Notes under the pieces: generated by a model
Told to the model about the DNA's origin: nothing
Database searches by the model: none
Seen by the model: only the letters and a program-made list of their open reading frames with translations
Origin: a virus
Direction: 5' to 3' (one strand)
DNA: 39,954 bases
IMG/VR virus record: IMGVR_UViG_3300050131_000054
Location: 1-39,954 of that record
Made by a program: the position numbers and the translations under genes
Shown: one piece after another, positions 31,245 through 38,647 of the stretch
Position numbering within the stretch: position 1 is the stretch's first letter
Layout of the letters: every line of letters begins with the position of its first letter

Positions 31245-32666
31245 ATGAAGCCATCCAAACTCCTGCTCTTCGTCCTGTGCGCGCGCCTAGCCTTCGGTGC
31301 GCTCTCGACCACTGTCGTTTGGGAAGTGCGCCCGACGAACGGCCTCGACACGAACGGGGGCGGCTTCGATCCCGGAGTCGTCAGTCCCGGTACTGATTTC
31401 TCACAGCAGAACTCCGTACAGGTTTCTTACACTGACTTGGTGGTGGGGGCGACGACCACGCAGATAACAAGCGCCGCGCACGCCTTCGATTCAACCTACC
31501 CTGGGAACCTGATCCACATCGCGAGTGGCACGGGCTGTACGACCGGCTGGTTTGAAGTTGTCAGCGTATCGATAATCACGGCAACGCTGGATCGCTCGGC
31601 TGGTACCGCGGCGAGTGTTTGTACGGGCAGTCTAGGCGGCGCGCTCAAAACACTGGCCCAGCTCAACACCAATATGAGTCTCGATCAGCAGGGCTGGGCA
31701 AAGGCTGAGTCTACGTTGGTCATGGGGAGGATCAACTGGGCAAGCTCGGGTGGTTTTGCATCAGTCCAGGGTTATACGACCACCCGTGGCGACGGCGGTT
31801 ATTTTACAGCCCAGATGAACGCAAATGACATTTTTTGGAACTTTACGAATACAGGCTTCAACGAAACATTCCGGAATTTCATCTTGGATTTTAACAACCA
31901 CACTGGCGGAAATGTCGTAGCTACGAACGGATGCTGTTACACTTTTTCCAATATCAAAGTCATCAACGCCGGAGCCAACCAGGCTTTCAATTTTGGGAGT
32001 GTGACCCGCAGTTCTTGTTCGTTCTGCTACGCCACTGGCTCTAGTAGCACGACGGGTGTCTTTAGTTTAGCGGGTGGAATTGTTTGCTATTCCTGCATTG
32101 CCTACTCCAACACCACGACGGGGTCCGTGTTTGATCTATCTACCGACGGCGGGCAGGGGGGAGCATTTTGCATCAACTGCATTGCCGCAAACAATACGAG
32201 TTCGGCTCGGGCTTTCCGAACTAGCGGGGGCTCGGATGCGTCCCCAGTCTACATAGTGGGCGCAATTGCCGTGAACAACGGTGGGGATGGCATTTCTATC
32301 ACCAACCATAATTTTTCGGTCTTCATCTTGAACAGTATCTTCGTGTCCAACTCGGGCTTCGGAATCAACTCGACCACCACGATGCCCAACGGAGCGAACA
32401 CGATCAGCAACAATGCCTTCTTCGGAAACACTTCGGGAGCGCGGAACAAAATCAGCGCTAGACCGGGGGACGTGACCCTGAGCGGGAATCCCTTCACCAA
32501 TTCGGCTGGAAACGACTTCAGTCTTAATACTGGCGCGGGGGCTGCTCTGAAAGCAGCGGGTATTCCAGGGGTGCTGGCGATTGGTGGAACTGGTTTTCTC
32601 GATATTGGCGCGTTGCAGCATCAGGCCGTCGCGGGCGGTGGAATTTCAGGGTCACCAATCCAATGA
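31245..32666 (+). CDS. Tailspike-like right-handed beta-helix protein with signal peptide
   Basis: 473 aa. Residues 1-18 (KPSKLLLFVLCARLAFGA) form a Sec signal. The mature N-terminus has VWEVRPTNGLDTNGGGFDPG with SPGTDFSQQN, a signature of a large family of phage and bacterial beta-helix proteins. Rungs with Asn/Ser/Gly ladders follow, ending with NPFTNSAGNDFSLNTGAGAA and GFLDIGALQ. Probably a polysaccharide-binding or degrading tailspike; active residues not assigned. Confidence 0.65.
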   Translation: MKPSKLLLFVLCARLAFGALSTTVVWEVRPTNGLDTNGGGFDPGVVSPGTDFSQQNSVQVSYTDLVVGATTTQITSAAHAFDSTYPGNLIHIASGTGCTTGWFEVVSVSIITATLDRSAGTAASVCTGSLGGALKTLAQLNTNMSLDQQGWAKAESTLVMGRINWASSGGFASVQGYTTTRGDGGYFTAQMNANDIFWNFTNTGFNETFRNFILDFNNHTGGNVVATNGCCYTFSNIKVINAGANQAFNFGSVTRSSCSFCYATGSSSTTGVFSLAGGIVCYSCIAYSNTTTGSVFDLSTDGGQGGAFCINCIAANNTSSARAFRTSGGSDASPVYIVGAIAVNNGGDGISITNHNFSVFILNSIFVSNSGFGINSTTTMPNGANTISNNAFFGNTSGARNKISARPGDVTLSGNPFTNSAGNDFSLNTGAGAALKAAGIPGVLAIGGTGFLDIGALQHQAVAGGGISGSPIQ

Positions 32667-32899
32667 TGGATTCGACCATCATCATCGTCGCAAGCAGCGT
32701 TCAAACGGTGGCGCTTGCCCTGATCGCGGCGGCCATGAAGGTTTGGTCAGATCGCGTGGACGCCCAGCACGCCGCTACCTTGTCCAGCATCGAGACTGTG
32801 CGTAAAGTTGCCAATGGTCTGAGCGAAAGACTCGCGGCATCACAGAAAGAAGTAGGGCGCACCGAAGGGCACGCCGAAGAAAAAGCCCACCCGACCTAG
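32663..32899 (+). CDS. Holin-like small membrane protein, 78 aa
   Basis: ATGA overlap with the tailspike gene. One transmembrane helix (STIIIVASSVQTVALALIAA, residues 4-25) followed by a charged coiled-coil tail (SSIETVRKVANGLSERLAAS). Layout fits small phage holins or tail-associated membrane proteins found after fibre genes. Lysis role inferred. Confidence 0.5.
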   Translation: MMDSTIIIVASSVQTVALALIAAAMKVWSDRVDAQHAATLSSIETVRKVANGLSERLAASQKEVGRTEGHAEEKAHPT

Positions 32900-32909
32900 G
32901 AGAGAATTT

Positions 32910-33068
32910 ATGCTTTTACTCATTATCATTCTGATTCTGCTGTTCGGGATTGGCACGCCGTACTACGGCTATCGCGCATGGGGTGGCCCAGGGCTCGGCG
33001 GTGGGCTCGGTCTGGTGCTGGTGATCCTGCTGGTGCTTTACCTCACTGGGAATCTCCGCTTGCCTTAG
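32910..33068 (+). CDS. DUF3309-like two-span membrane protein, 52 aa
   Basis: Good site (aggagaga) before the ATG. Two hydrophobic spans (LLLIIILILLFGIG and GLGLVLVILLVLYLTG) linked by a short aromatic loop (YYGYRAWGG), the DUF3309 layout. Small, hydrophobic and of unknown function; in this place it may assist membrane disruption. Confidence 0.6.
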   Translation: MLLLIIILILLFGIGTPYYGYRAWGGPGLGGGLGLVLVILLVLYLTGNLRLP

Positions 33069-33085
33069 GTGGTAATCTAAGCCAG

Positions 33086-33553
33086 ATGGACCGACCGGAC
33101 ACTTTACATGTCGTGCATTCGCTAGATCCCGCACTCCAGGATCTGGTGAACGCAATCTACCTCGACATGCAGGCACAAAAGCAGAATCCGTCGGGCGGCA
33201 ATGCGATGCTGGCCGAAATTCTGCAAAGAGTCACCACACTTCAAACCCAGGAGAAAACAGACATGGCTGCTTTAGACAATGCAATTTCCGCGCTTCAAAC
33301 CGAAGTCGCTAACCAGACCACGGTGGACGCTTCCGCCGTTACCCTCATGCAGGGGCTTTCCACGCAGCTAGCGGCCGCGCTAGCCGCTGCCGCGAATGCC
33401 GGTGCCACGCCCACCCAACTGGCGGCACTGACGGCGCTGCAAACCTCACTGGCCGGCAATGACACCACCATGGCCGCCGCTGTGACTGCGAACACCCCCG
33501 CCGCTGCTGTGCCCGTCGCCCCGATACCGCCGATCGTTCCCGTAGGTTCCTAG
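33086..33553 (+). CDS. Small helical Ala/Thr-rich protein, possibly two nested products
   Basis: 155 aa from ATG 33086, with an internal in-frame ATG at 33263 that has a far better ribosome site (caggag nine bases upstream) and would give a 96-aa form. The downstream part (ALDNAISALQTEVANQTTVD, AALTALQTSLAGNDTTMAAA) is a coiled-coil type common in small phage proteins. The Pro/Val-rich C-terminus ends at the terminator. Which start is used is open; both may be. Confidence 0.5.
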   Translation: MDRPDTLHVVHSLDPALQDLVNAIYLDMQAQKQNPSGGNAMLAEILQRVTTLQTQEKTDMAALDNAISALQTEVANQTTVDASAVTLMQGLSTQLAAALAAAANAGATPTQLAALTALQTSLAGNDTTMAAAVTANTPAAAVPVAPIPPIVPVGS

Positions 33554-33573
33554 AATCTCTCTCTGCTACAAAG

Positions 33574-33603
33574 GCCGCCGGGGAAACTCGGCGGCTTCTT
33601 ATT
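33574..33603 (+). terminator. Rho-independent terminator after the tail operon
   Basis: Stem GCCGCCG / CGGCGGC (33574-33580 and 33589-33595), an 8-base loop, followed by ttcttatt. Lies 20 bases after the stop at 33553 and closes the long structural operon. Confidence 0.75.
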
Positions 33604-33611
33604 GGTACAAT
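33603..33611 (+). promoter_or_regulatory. Extended -10 promoter candidate
   Basis: TGgTACAAT fits an extended -10 element, directly after the terminator and 20 bases before the holin-like gene. No clear -35 box. Would restart transcription for that gene. Confidence 0.3.
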
Positions 33612-33630
33612 CGCAAGTTAAGGTGGAGAG

Positions 33631-34002
33631 GTGGGCATGGTGAGTCCTTTGGTAGGCGCGCGCACGTTGGACATCGGCGGCTGGCTTTACGGCCTGCTAT
33701 CCGCTGGGATTTCTAGCTTCGGGGGTGCTATTGCTGCTGGGTTCGGCCCTGCGATTGTAGACCCGGCAGACTTCAACATGCAGCACCCTGCGCTGATGCT
33801 CAAGACAGCGGCCATCGGCGCGCTGCTAGCGGGCATCATCTCAATGGCGAAGTTCCTGAGCACTCAACCCCTGCCAGCCGTCAGGGAGATCACCACGATG
33901 CGCCAGACGGTCACGCCAGCCACTTTTGACGCCCCCAAAACCATCGATACAGTTAAAGAGGTTCATACTGAATTGATTGACACCCCAAAGGGATTATTAT
34001 GA
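33631..34002 (+). CDS. Holin-like / phage membrane protein, 123 aa
   Basis: Purine-rich aaggtggagag precedes GTG 33631 (ATG 33637 is also possible). Two hydrophobic spans: WLYGLLSAGISSFGGAIAAG (about residues 18-38) and LKTAAIGALLAGIISMAKFL (about 57-76), then a soluble charged tail. This arrangement recurs in phage proteins near lysis genes. It ends six bases from a convergent minus-strand gene, with no terminator visible between them. Confidence 0.55.
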   Translation: MGMVSPLVGARTLDIGGWLYGLLSAGISSFGGAIAAGFGPAIVDPADFNMQHPALMLKTAAIGALLAGIISMAKFLSTQPLPAVREITTMRQTVTPATFDAPKTIDTVKEVHTELIDTPKGLL

Positions 34003-34008
34003 GTGACG

Positions 34009-34287
34009 CTAGTCCGTTATCGCCCTGAAAAACCGACCACATGTAGTTTTCTCCCTCGGAACTTCGGCATCTTTGGTGAATGGAGGAGACAGTATCCGGC
34101 ATTGCTCTTTCCAATCCTCAATAGTGGTCGGCTCTATGAGCACGATCGGCTGAGATAGCTCCATGCCGGCCCAATTTTCTAGCCTGTCCCCTACTTTTGG
34201 AAATTCATCGAATTCTAAGAATCCGACCACTAGATACCCGCGTTCGATAATTGCGCGCGAGGCTACTTCGTCACCCTTTAGCGGCAT
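34009..34287 (-). CDS. Hypothetical protein, 92 aa (minus operon)
   Basis: ATG at 34287 chosen: GGAGG lies six bases upstream, better than the TTG at 34293. Soluble, with IERGYLVVGFLEFDEFPKVG and IVLIEPTTIEDWKEQCRIL and a Cys-containing C-terminus. Last gene of the minus-strand cluster. No family recognised. Confidence 0.6.
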   Translation of the reverse strand: MPLKGDEVASRAIIERGYLVVGFLEFDEFPKVGDRLENWAGMELSQPIVLIEPTTIEDWKEQCRILSPPFTKDAEVPREKTTCGRFFRAITD

Positions 34288-34320
34288 TTTCAACCTCCAA
34301 GGTTAGTGCCTTCATCATTG

Positions 34321-34494
34321 CTAGCCGCCCCAGCGGGTTTCAATATTCAGCCGGTGCGCATTCTCGCGCTGCATCTTAGCAGCACGATCCCGGCGCTTAG
34401 CTTCTTCCTCGTACTCACGCATCTCGGTGTAAAGTTGGGCCACCACCCACAAGAACGCCGCAACGCACACGGCGACAACAGCTAGTTCAAGCAT
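34321..34494 (-). CDS. Single-span membrane protein, 57 aa (minus operon)
   Basis: Strong site (AAAGGAG) before the ATG. N-terminal hydrophobic helix (LELAVVAVCVAAFLWVVAQL), then a charged coiled-coil tail (REYEEEAKRRDRAAKMQREN). The topology resembles small phage Rz-like inner-membrane proteins, but there is no partner gene beside it and the function is unknown. Its start overlaps the end of the gene at 34482-34658. Confidence 0.55.
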   Translation of the reverse strand: MLELAVVAVCVAAFLWVVAQLYTEMREYEEEAKRRDRAAKMQRENAHRLNIETRWGG

Positions 34495-34658
34495 AAGACT
34501 CCTTTCGGAAAGATTTGATTGACAGGTAAATCGTAGGCGCGCCAGAACCGCACCATGGTTATCTGAACGCGATCAGGGTACAGGAACACGCCTTCGCCGC
34601 CGAGACCACTTTGACTGATCTCGATGTAGCTGACGCCGGGCTGGGTCGCATAGTTCAT
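34482..34658 (-). CDS. Hypothetical protein, 58 aa (minus operon)
   Basis: ATGA overlap with the upstream 63-aa gene fixes the start at 34658. Sequence SYIEISQSGLGGEGVFLYPD with VRFWRAYDLPVNQIFP suggests a small beta-rich domain. A longer frame starting at 34781 contains it, but that extension lies inside the neighbouring gene. Confidence 0.5.
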   Translation of the reverse strand: MNYATQPGVSYIEISQSGLGGEGVFLYPDRVQITMVRFWRAYDLPVNQIFPKGVLCLN

Positions 34659-34846
34659 TGAGCCACCTGTAAGCCGGGGAGCGGTTGCTGCGCCTTTGCT
34701 TTGCGCGGCCGCTTCGTCGCTTCTTTCTGCGGGAACCTGCTGCGAACGATCACGGCGGCCAAATCGAGCAGGTGGCGACACTCTGTCTCCGTGGCGTTCA
34801 CGAACACTTGCTCCAGCTTCTCTCGGTCAGTTATTTTCCGGGCCAT
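34655..34846 (-). CDS. Small basic helical protein, 63 aa (minus operon)
   Basis: GGAGGAAG site before the ATG. Helical N-terminus (REKLEQVFVNATETECRHLL) and a Lys/Arg/Pro-rich tail (KEATKRPRKAKAQQPLPG) that could bind nucleic acid. Overlaps both neighbours. No family recognised. Confidence 0.55.
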   Translation of the reverse strand: MARKITDREKLEQVFVNATETECRHLLDLAAVIVRSRFPQKEATKRPRKAKAQQPLPGLQVAQ

Positions 34847-35276
34847 TGGCTTCCTCCTTCAATCTTTCTCTCATAGTTCTGAGTTCCTCTGCGAACTTGG
34901 TTTGGTACTCGCGGCAGTCCAGTACTTCAGGGCGCGGCGTGGCGCGTCGGTCATAAGCTGCCGGTAGGGCCCCGACGTAGTCAAGAGGCAGCGCACCTTC
35001 GAAGCGCATCGCGCACGCGCAAGGCTCCCCGCACCACACCGGACAGTCATCAATGTGGCCCTCGCGCTCACGGCACCAGCGACACGTCGGCAGCGAGGAA
35101 CAGTCGCGCGGGCCGTTCTCGTCGTACTCGCCATCGGCGCTATACGTCGGCTCAAGCTTCAGGCAGTCGGCGCAATATTCGCGCATGCAGGACTTGCAAT
35201 GGAAGCTGTACGTTTCTTCCATTCCAGCTTGCCACGCCTGGAACCCCATGGGCTTGTCGCAGTTATCGCAAGCCAT
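34827..35276 (-). CDS. Cys-rich zinc-finger-like protein, 149 aa (minus operon)
   Basis: Start at 35276 (ATGGCTTGC) follows GGAGG at seven bases and overlaps the previous stop (TAATG). CDNC at the N-terminus, then CKSC--EYCADC, CRWC and CPVWC-EPCAC give at least a dozen Cys in the first 100 residues, suggesting two or more zinc sites. The C-terminal third is helical (LDCREYQTKFAEELRTMRER). Could be a nucleic-acid or host-protein binding factor. Not recognised. Confidence 0.6.
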   Translation of the reverse strand: MACDNCDKPMGFQAWQAGMEETYSFHCKSCMREYCADCLKLEPTYSADGEYDENGPRDCSSLPTCRWCREREGHIDDCPVWCGEPCACAMRFEGALPLDYVGALPAAYDRRATPRPEVLDCREYQTKFAEELRTMRERLKEEANGPENN

Positions 35277-35545
35277 TACATTACCTCCGGCAGCGGGCAA
35301 TTCTCGCAGTAGTGTTTCCCGTCGCGCTTCTCGAAGCCCGCATGATTCAAAGCGCAGTTGACACAGTAGCCGTCCTGGTCGAAGTCGGGACACGCGGCGC
35401 AGGTTACGGTGCACTCAGCGCAGATCGGCTTGTAGCAACAGCGGCACTCGACCCAAGTGGGCTTCAGCGCCCGACAGTCGCGACAGATTTCTTTGGGGTT
35501 CATCGCGGCGGCTTGCTCTACATTTAGGTGGATTGTTTCGGCCAT
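35276..35545 (-). CDS. Cys-rich zinc-binding protein, 89 aa (minus operon)
   Basis: ATG 35545 preferred to the TTG at 35551. CRDC, CRCC, CAECTVTCAAC, CVNC and CENC place about 13 Cys in under 70 residues, a dense treble-clef or RING-like pattern. First gene of the minus operon, directly downstream of an A/T-rich divergent region. Likely a zinc protein acting on host factors or nucleic acid; this is inference only. Confidence 0.6.
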   Translation of the reverse strand: MAETIHLNVEQAAAMNPKEICRDCRALKPTWVECRCCYKPICAECTVTCAACPDFDQDGYCVNCALNHAGFEKRDGKHYCENCPLPEVM

Positions 35546-35614
35546 GACCAACTATAACCGTAAAATTTGAAAATTCCAATTGCAAAATTGACTTAGATCG
35601 AGTAAGGTAAATTC
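35546..35614 (+). promoter_or_regulatory. Divergent A/T-rich promoter region
   Basis: The 69 bases between two divergent operons are much more A/T-rich than the surroundings and contain a CAATTG palindrome flanked by repeated AATTTT and AAAATT words. Probably holds back-to-back promoters and an operator. No single -35/-10 pair is convincing. Confidence 0.5.
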
Positions 35615-35797
35615 ATGAACGCAAAAACCAAGATTCACCAGAACGCGAGGGACTCCCAGCGCATGACCTTCTTCGTACACTTTCAGGTGGCGCGCCAATT
35701 GAAGGCAAACGCCAAAGCGGAGAACCTGTCGATCCCGGACTACCTGGCGTTCCTGGTGCAGCGCGGGTTGACGGTGAAGGTGAAGGCCGCTAAATGA
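35615..35797 (+). CDS. Small DNA-binding-like protein (possible ribbon-helix-helix), 60 aa
   Basis: Sequence RMTFFVHFQVARQLKANAKAENLSIPDYLAFLV shows a beta strand followed by two helices, compatible with a ribbon-helix-helix fold. As first gene of the divergent operon it may regulate one or both operons through the A/T-rich region. It overlaps the J-domain gene by four bases (ATGA). Confidence 0.45.
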   Translation: MNAKTKIHQNARDSQRMTFFVHFQVARQLKANAKAENLSIPDYLAFLVQRGLTVKVKAAK

Positions 35798-36387
35798 TTG
35801 ACGCCCGTTTCGTCCCCGTGGATACTTGGCTCGGCAAGAAGACGGCGCGCCATGCCCGCAAACACTCACCCTTCCGCGCCTCTTACGCCAAGACTTTGGA
35901 TTTACTGGAAAAGGAACTGAACAATCTTCGCGCCAAGGATATCGTCATTCAGGCATTTTTTGAGCGCGCCGATATCCGCAATGACGGCTGGCCGCGTTCC
36001 AGTGCTCGCCCTAAAGACAGCGGCGTGATCGTTACATTCACGGGCAGGTCTGGCGTGATGTCGTTCCCCTGCGACCGCTTCAACGGTTGGGAAGATAATC
36101 TGCGGGCTATTGCTCTCTCGCTGGAAGCTTTGCGTCAAGTGGACCGTTACGGGGTCACTGGCAATAACGAGCAGTACCATGGGTTCGCGCGACTTGAGGC
36201 GCCCAAAGATAATCGGGCGGAAGCCGTAGCTTTTTTCTCGAAAGTGACAGGGCTGACCTCGCGCGAAATCCAAGCCGACGCACCGGCAGCGTATCGGCTG
36301 GCTGCGCGATCACTCCACCCGGATGCGGGCGGTGACCACGCTCAATTCGTAAAAATGCAGGAACACTGGAGGATCTTAACCGCATGA
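35794..36387 (+). CDS. J-domain-containing phage protein, 197 aa
   Basis: N-terminal domain with HSPFRASYAKTLDLLEKELN, DIVIQAFFERADIRNDGWPR and DNLRAIALSLEALRQVDRYG is a conserved layout in phage and mobile-element proteins. The C-terminus AAYRLAARSLHPDAGGDHAQ carries the J-domain HPD (175-177) between two helices. It should recruit and stimulate host DnaK, perhaps to remodel replication complexes as other phages do with host chaperones. Role inferred; it lies beside the annealase gene. Confidence 0.7.
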   Translation: MIDARFVPVDTWLGKKTARHARKHSPFRASYAKTLDLLEKELNNLRAKDIVIQAFFERADIRNDGWPRSSARPKDSGVIVTFTGRSGVMSFPCDRFNGWEDNLRAIALSLEALRQVDRYGVTGNNEQYHGFARLEAPKDNRAEAVAFFSKVTGLTSREIQADAPAAYRLAARSLHPDAGGDHAQFVKMQEHWRILTA

Positions 36388-36563
36388 AAATCTCTTGTCT
36401 GTCCAATTCAACCCTGAGCCTCCTCATGGAGCCGGAGACGCCGGTCGAATTAGCGTTCCTACAGGAGATGTCCGCGCAGTCCGAGAAGGGCAGCACCACG
36501 GTGCTAGCCGGACCCGGCAGTACTGTCAATACCTTCGTGTTGGCCGTGGGAGGGAAGTCATGA
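36384..36563 (+). CDS. Small hypothetical protein, 59 aa
   Basis: ATGA overlaps on both sides, with the J-domain gene and the annealase gene. Sequence SNSTLSLLMEPETPVELAFL with a Gly/Thr-rich C-terminus (TTVLAGPGSTVNTFVLAVGG). Short and unrecognised, but its place in a tightly coupled operon supports it. Confidence 0.5.
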   Translation: MKISCLSNSTLSLLMEPETPVELAFLQEMSAQSEKGSTTVLAGPGSTVNTFVLAVGGKS

Positions 36564-37828
36564 GCACGCTGCCAGTTTCGATGGACACCCGCTACGGGTT
36601 CACGCCCGAGCAGATCAATGTCATAAAGGCCACGATCGCGCCTGGGGCGTCTGACGATGAGCTGGCCCTATTCCTGATGGTATGCCAGAAGACGGAGCTA
36701 GATCCGTTCTCCCGGCAGATTTACCTCAGTGAGCGGTGGACCAACGGAGTCAGTAAGAAGACGCCTGAAACCACCATTGACGGCTTCCGGGTGATCGCTG
36801 AGCGCAGCGGCAAATACGCTGGCCAGGTGGGGCCGTTCTGGTGCGGGCACGATGGCATCTGGCGCGACGTGTGGCTTGCCGCCGACATGCCCGCCGCCGC
36901 GAAGGTGGGCGTGCTGCGCAGTGACTTCAGGGAGCCGGTGTGGGGCGTCGCGCTGTTCCTTGAATACGCCCAGTACAAAAGGGCGCGCGACGGGAAGCCG
37001 GCAGAACTCAATTCGATGTGGCAGAAGATGGGAGCTAACCAGCTTGCAAAGTGCGCGGAATCGTTAGGTCTCCGCAAGGCGTTCCCGCGTGATCTGAGCG
37101 GCATGTATACGCGCGAAGAAATGGCGCAGGCTACGAAGGATGTCGAGAACGATGCCAAGGAAGCGCAGTTAGATGTAGCCGAGCGCCACATTGAAGAATT
37201 GAGCGGCCCTCGGTTACAGCCATCTCCTAAAATGGTGCCTGAGGTGCCGTTCTCGCAATGCACTAACCCGGAGTGCCCCATCGGTTGTCCAGATTCTCAT
37301 GCCCTGCCGCCGTCGGACTATGAATCTCGCCACACGGCTCTGATCCTCGAAGCCAATGCGGTTCTGGACGAAGTTTCTCCGTTAGGTGGTGTCCCAGTGG
37401 CATCATCGGCCTCTAGGGGCGTAACTGAGGGCGGCAGTAACGCGGAGAAATCCGCCCCACGAAACAAGGGTGACATTTCCTTCAAGGCTCTCAAGGAAAT
37501 CGGCACGCTGAAAAAGGTGATCCGCGACATCACCGGCAGCGACGAGAAGTACTATGAGGCTTTGAAAGCGGCCGGAGCCGAACACGCGGATGAGTTGTCG
37601 CTGAAAGTTGGACGTGAAGTCTATAAGGCACTGCTGGCGATCCCTAATGCCATTAAGCAGGATAAGGCGCTGCTACTGGAAGTGCGGACTCATGCCTTAC
37701 GCATAGGGCCCTATGCGACCGAGGCGGCACTGGAGCGGCGGGGGCTGAAGTCAGTGGAGGAAGTACTCAAGATGCCCAGTGGGGACGAATTGGACGCGCT
37801 GCTGCGGGAATTGCGAGAGACGGCATGA
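36560..37828 (+). CDS. RecT/Bet-family single-strand annealing protein
   Basis: 422 aa from ATG 36560 (ATGA overlap). The N-terminal half follows phage Bet/RecT: FTPEQINVIKATIAPGASDD, FLMVCQKTELDPFSRQIYLS, TTIDGFRVIAERSGKYAGQ, WQKMGANQLAKCAESLGLRK and FPRDLSGMYTREEM. The C-terminus adds a linker with CTNPECPIGC (Cys234, 239, 243) that may bind metal and a helical tail. It anneals single strands during phage recombination. No classical exonuclease partner is adjacent. A 33-base stretch here is repeated at 39267-39299. Confidence 0.85.
   Translation: MSTLPVSMDTRYGFTPEQINVIKATIAPGASDDELALFLMVCQKTELDPFSRQIYLSERWTNGVSKKTPETTIDGFRVIAERSGKYAGQVGPFWCGHDGIWRDVWLAADMPAAAKVGVLRSDFREPVWGVALFLEYAQYKRARDGKPAELNSMWQKMGANQLAKCAESLGLRKAFPRDLSGMYTREEMAQATKDVENDAKEAQLDVAERHIEELSGPRLQPSPKMVPEVPFSQCTNPECPIGCPDSHALPPSDYESRHTALILEANAVLDEVSPLGGVPVASSASRGVTEGGSNAEKSAPRNKGDISFKALKEIGTLKKVIRDITGSDEKYYEALKAAGAEHADELSLKVGREVYKALLAIPNAIKQDKALLLEVRTHALRIGPYATEAALERRGLKSVEEVLKMPSGDELDALLRELRETA
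36628..36660 (+). repeat. 33-bp exact direct repeat, copy 1 (in annealase gene)
   Basis: Identical to 39267-39299 and bounded by mismatches on both sides. Here it encodes part of ATIAPGASDD in the annealase; in the other copy it is read in a different frame. Confidence 0.95.
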
Positions 37829-37855
37829 CGGGCAACCGCGACACCGGAGGACAGA

Positions 37856-38647
37856 ATGACGCCTGAAGCGAAGCCACTAACGATGAGCGCGGAGCAGCTA
37901 GAGAAATGTCGCAAGATGGCAAAAGCGCAAATGTATGGGCCAGGGAATGGGCTGCTCGCAGAACTCGACGCCCAAACCGCCGCCTTCGCCCTATTGCAAT
38001 CGCAGTTTGATAACCTTCGACGCGATAAAGAGCAAGGGGATAGGCAGAACGCGCTCATCTTGGCGGATTACCGCAAGGAAGTCGGTGCCCACGCCGAGAC
38101 ACGATATCGGTTGCGTGAGATCATGCTCCACGCCGAACAAAACAGCGCTGCCCACCGCAGCACCGCTGCCGAAGTAGACCTCCTCGAATCTGAGACGCGA
38201 GAGCAACGTAATACATGGGCCGCAGAAGCTGGCAAGTTGGTAATAGATAAAGAACAACTCACGGGGCAGTTGGCCGAGACACGGGAGCGGCTAGCCGCAA
38301 CACTCGCACACTTCGATAATGCGTTTGGCCTCCAGATGCAGAGCCAATTGGAGGTATTAGAACGCGACCACACTTTCAAGATGGAAAATCGTCGTCTAGA
38401 AACTGAGAGCGATGAGGTGCGGAGCGATGCGGCTCTCCGCGCCAAACCTGGGGTGGCCGAGACGCAGATGGCGTGGAAGCCGATCAAGACAGCACCATTG
38501 GACCGCTGGATATTGGGCGCGGATCAAGACAAGTGGATGAGGATTAAATGGCAACCACGATCTGCGTTTTGGAGTGGCTGGCCAACTTACGAACCACCGA
38601 CTCACTGGATGATTCCCGACACACCCAAACCCGAGGCCACCAAATGA
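37856..38647 (+). CDS. Coiled-coil protein with DUF551-like C-terminus, 263 aa
   Basis: ggagga site before the ATG. Residues 10-195 are nearly continuous charged coiled coil (LLQSQFDNLRRDKEQGDRQN, ETREQRNTWAAEAGKLVID). The last 60 residues (WKPIKTAPLDRWILGADQDK, SGWPTYEPPTHWMIPDTPKP) match DUF551-type ends, whose THWMPLP-like tail is common in phage proteins. Role unknown; coiled coil suggests a scaffold or recombination partner for the annealase. Confidence 0.6.
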   Translation: MTPEAKPLTMSAEQLEKCRKMAKAQMYGPGNGLLAELDAQTAAFALLQSQFDNLRRDKEQGDRQNALILADYRKEVGAHAETRYRLREIMLHAEQNSAAHRSTAAEVDLLESETREQRNTWAAEAGKLVIDKEQLTGQLAETRERLAATLAHFDNAFGLQMQSQLEVLERDHTFKMENRRLETESDEVRSDAALRAKPGVAETQMAWKPIKTAPLDRWILGADQDKWMRIKWQPRSAFWSGWPTYEPPTHWMIPDTPKPEATK

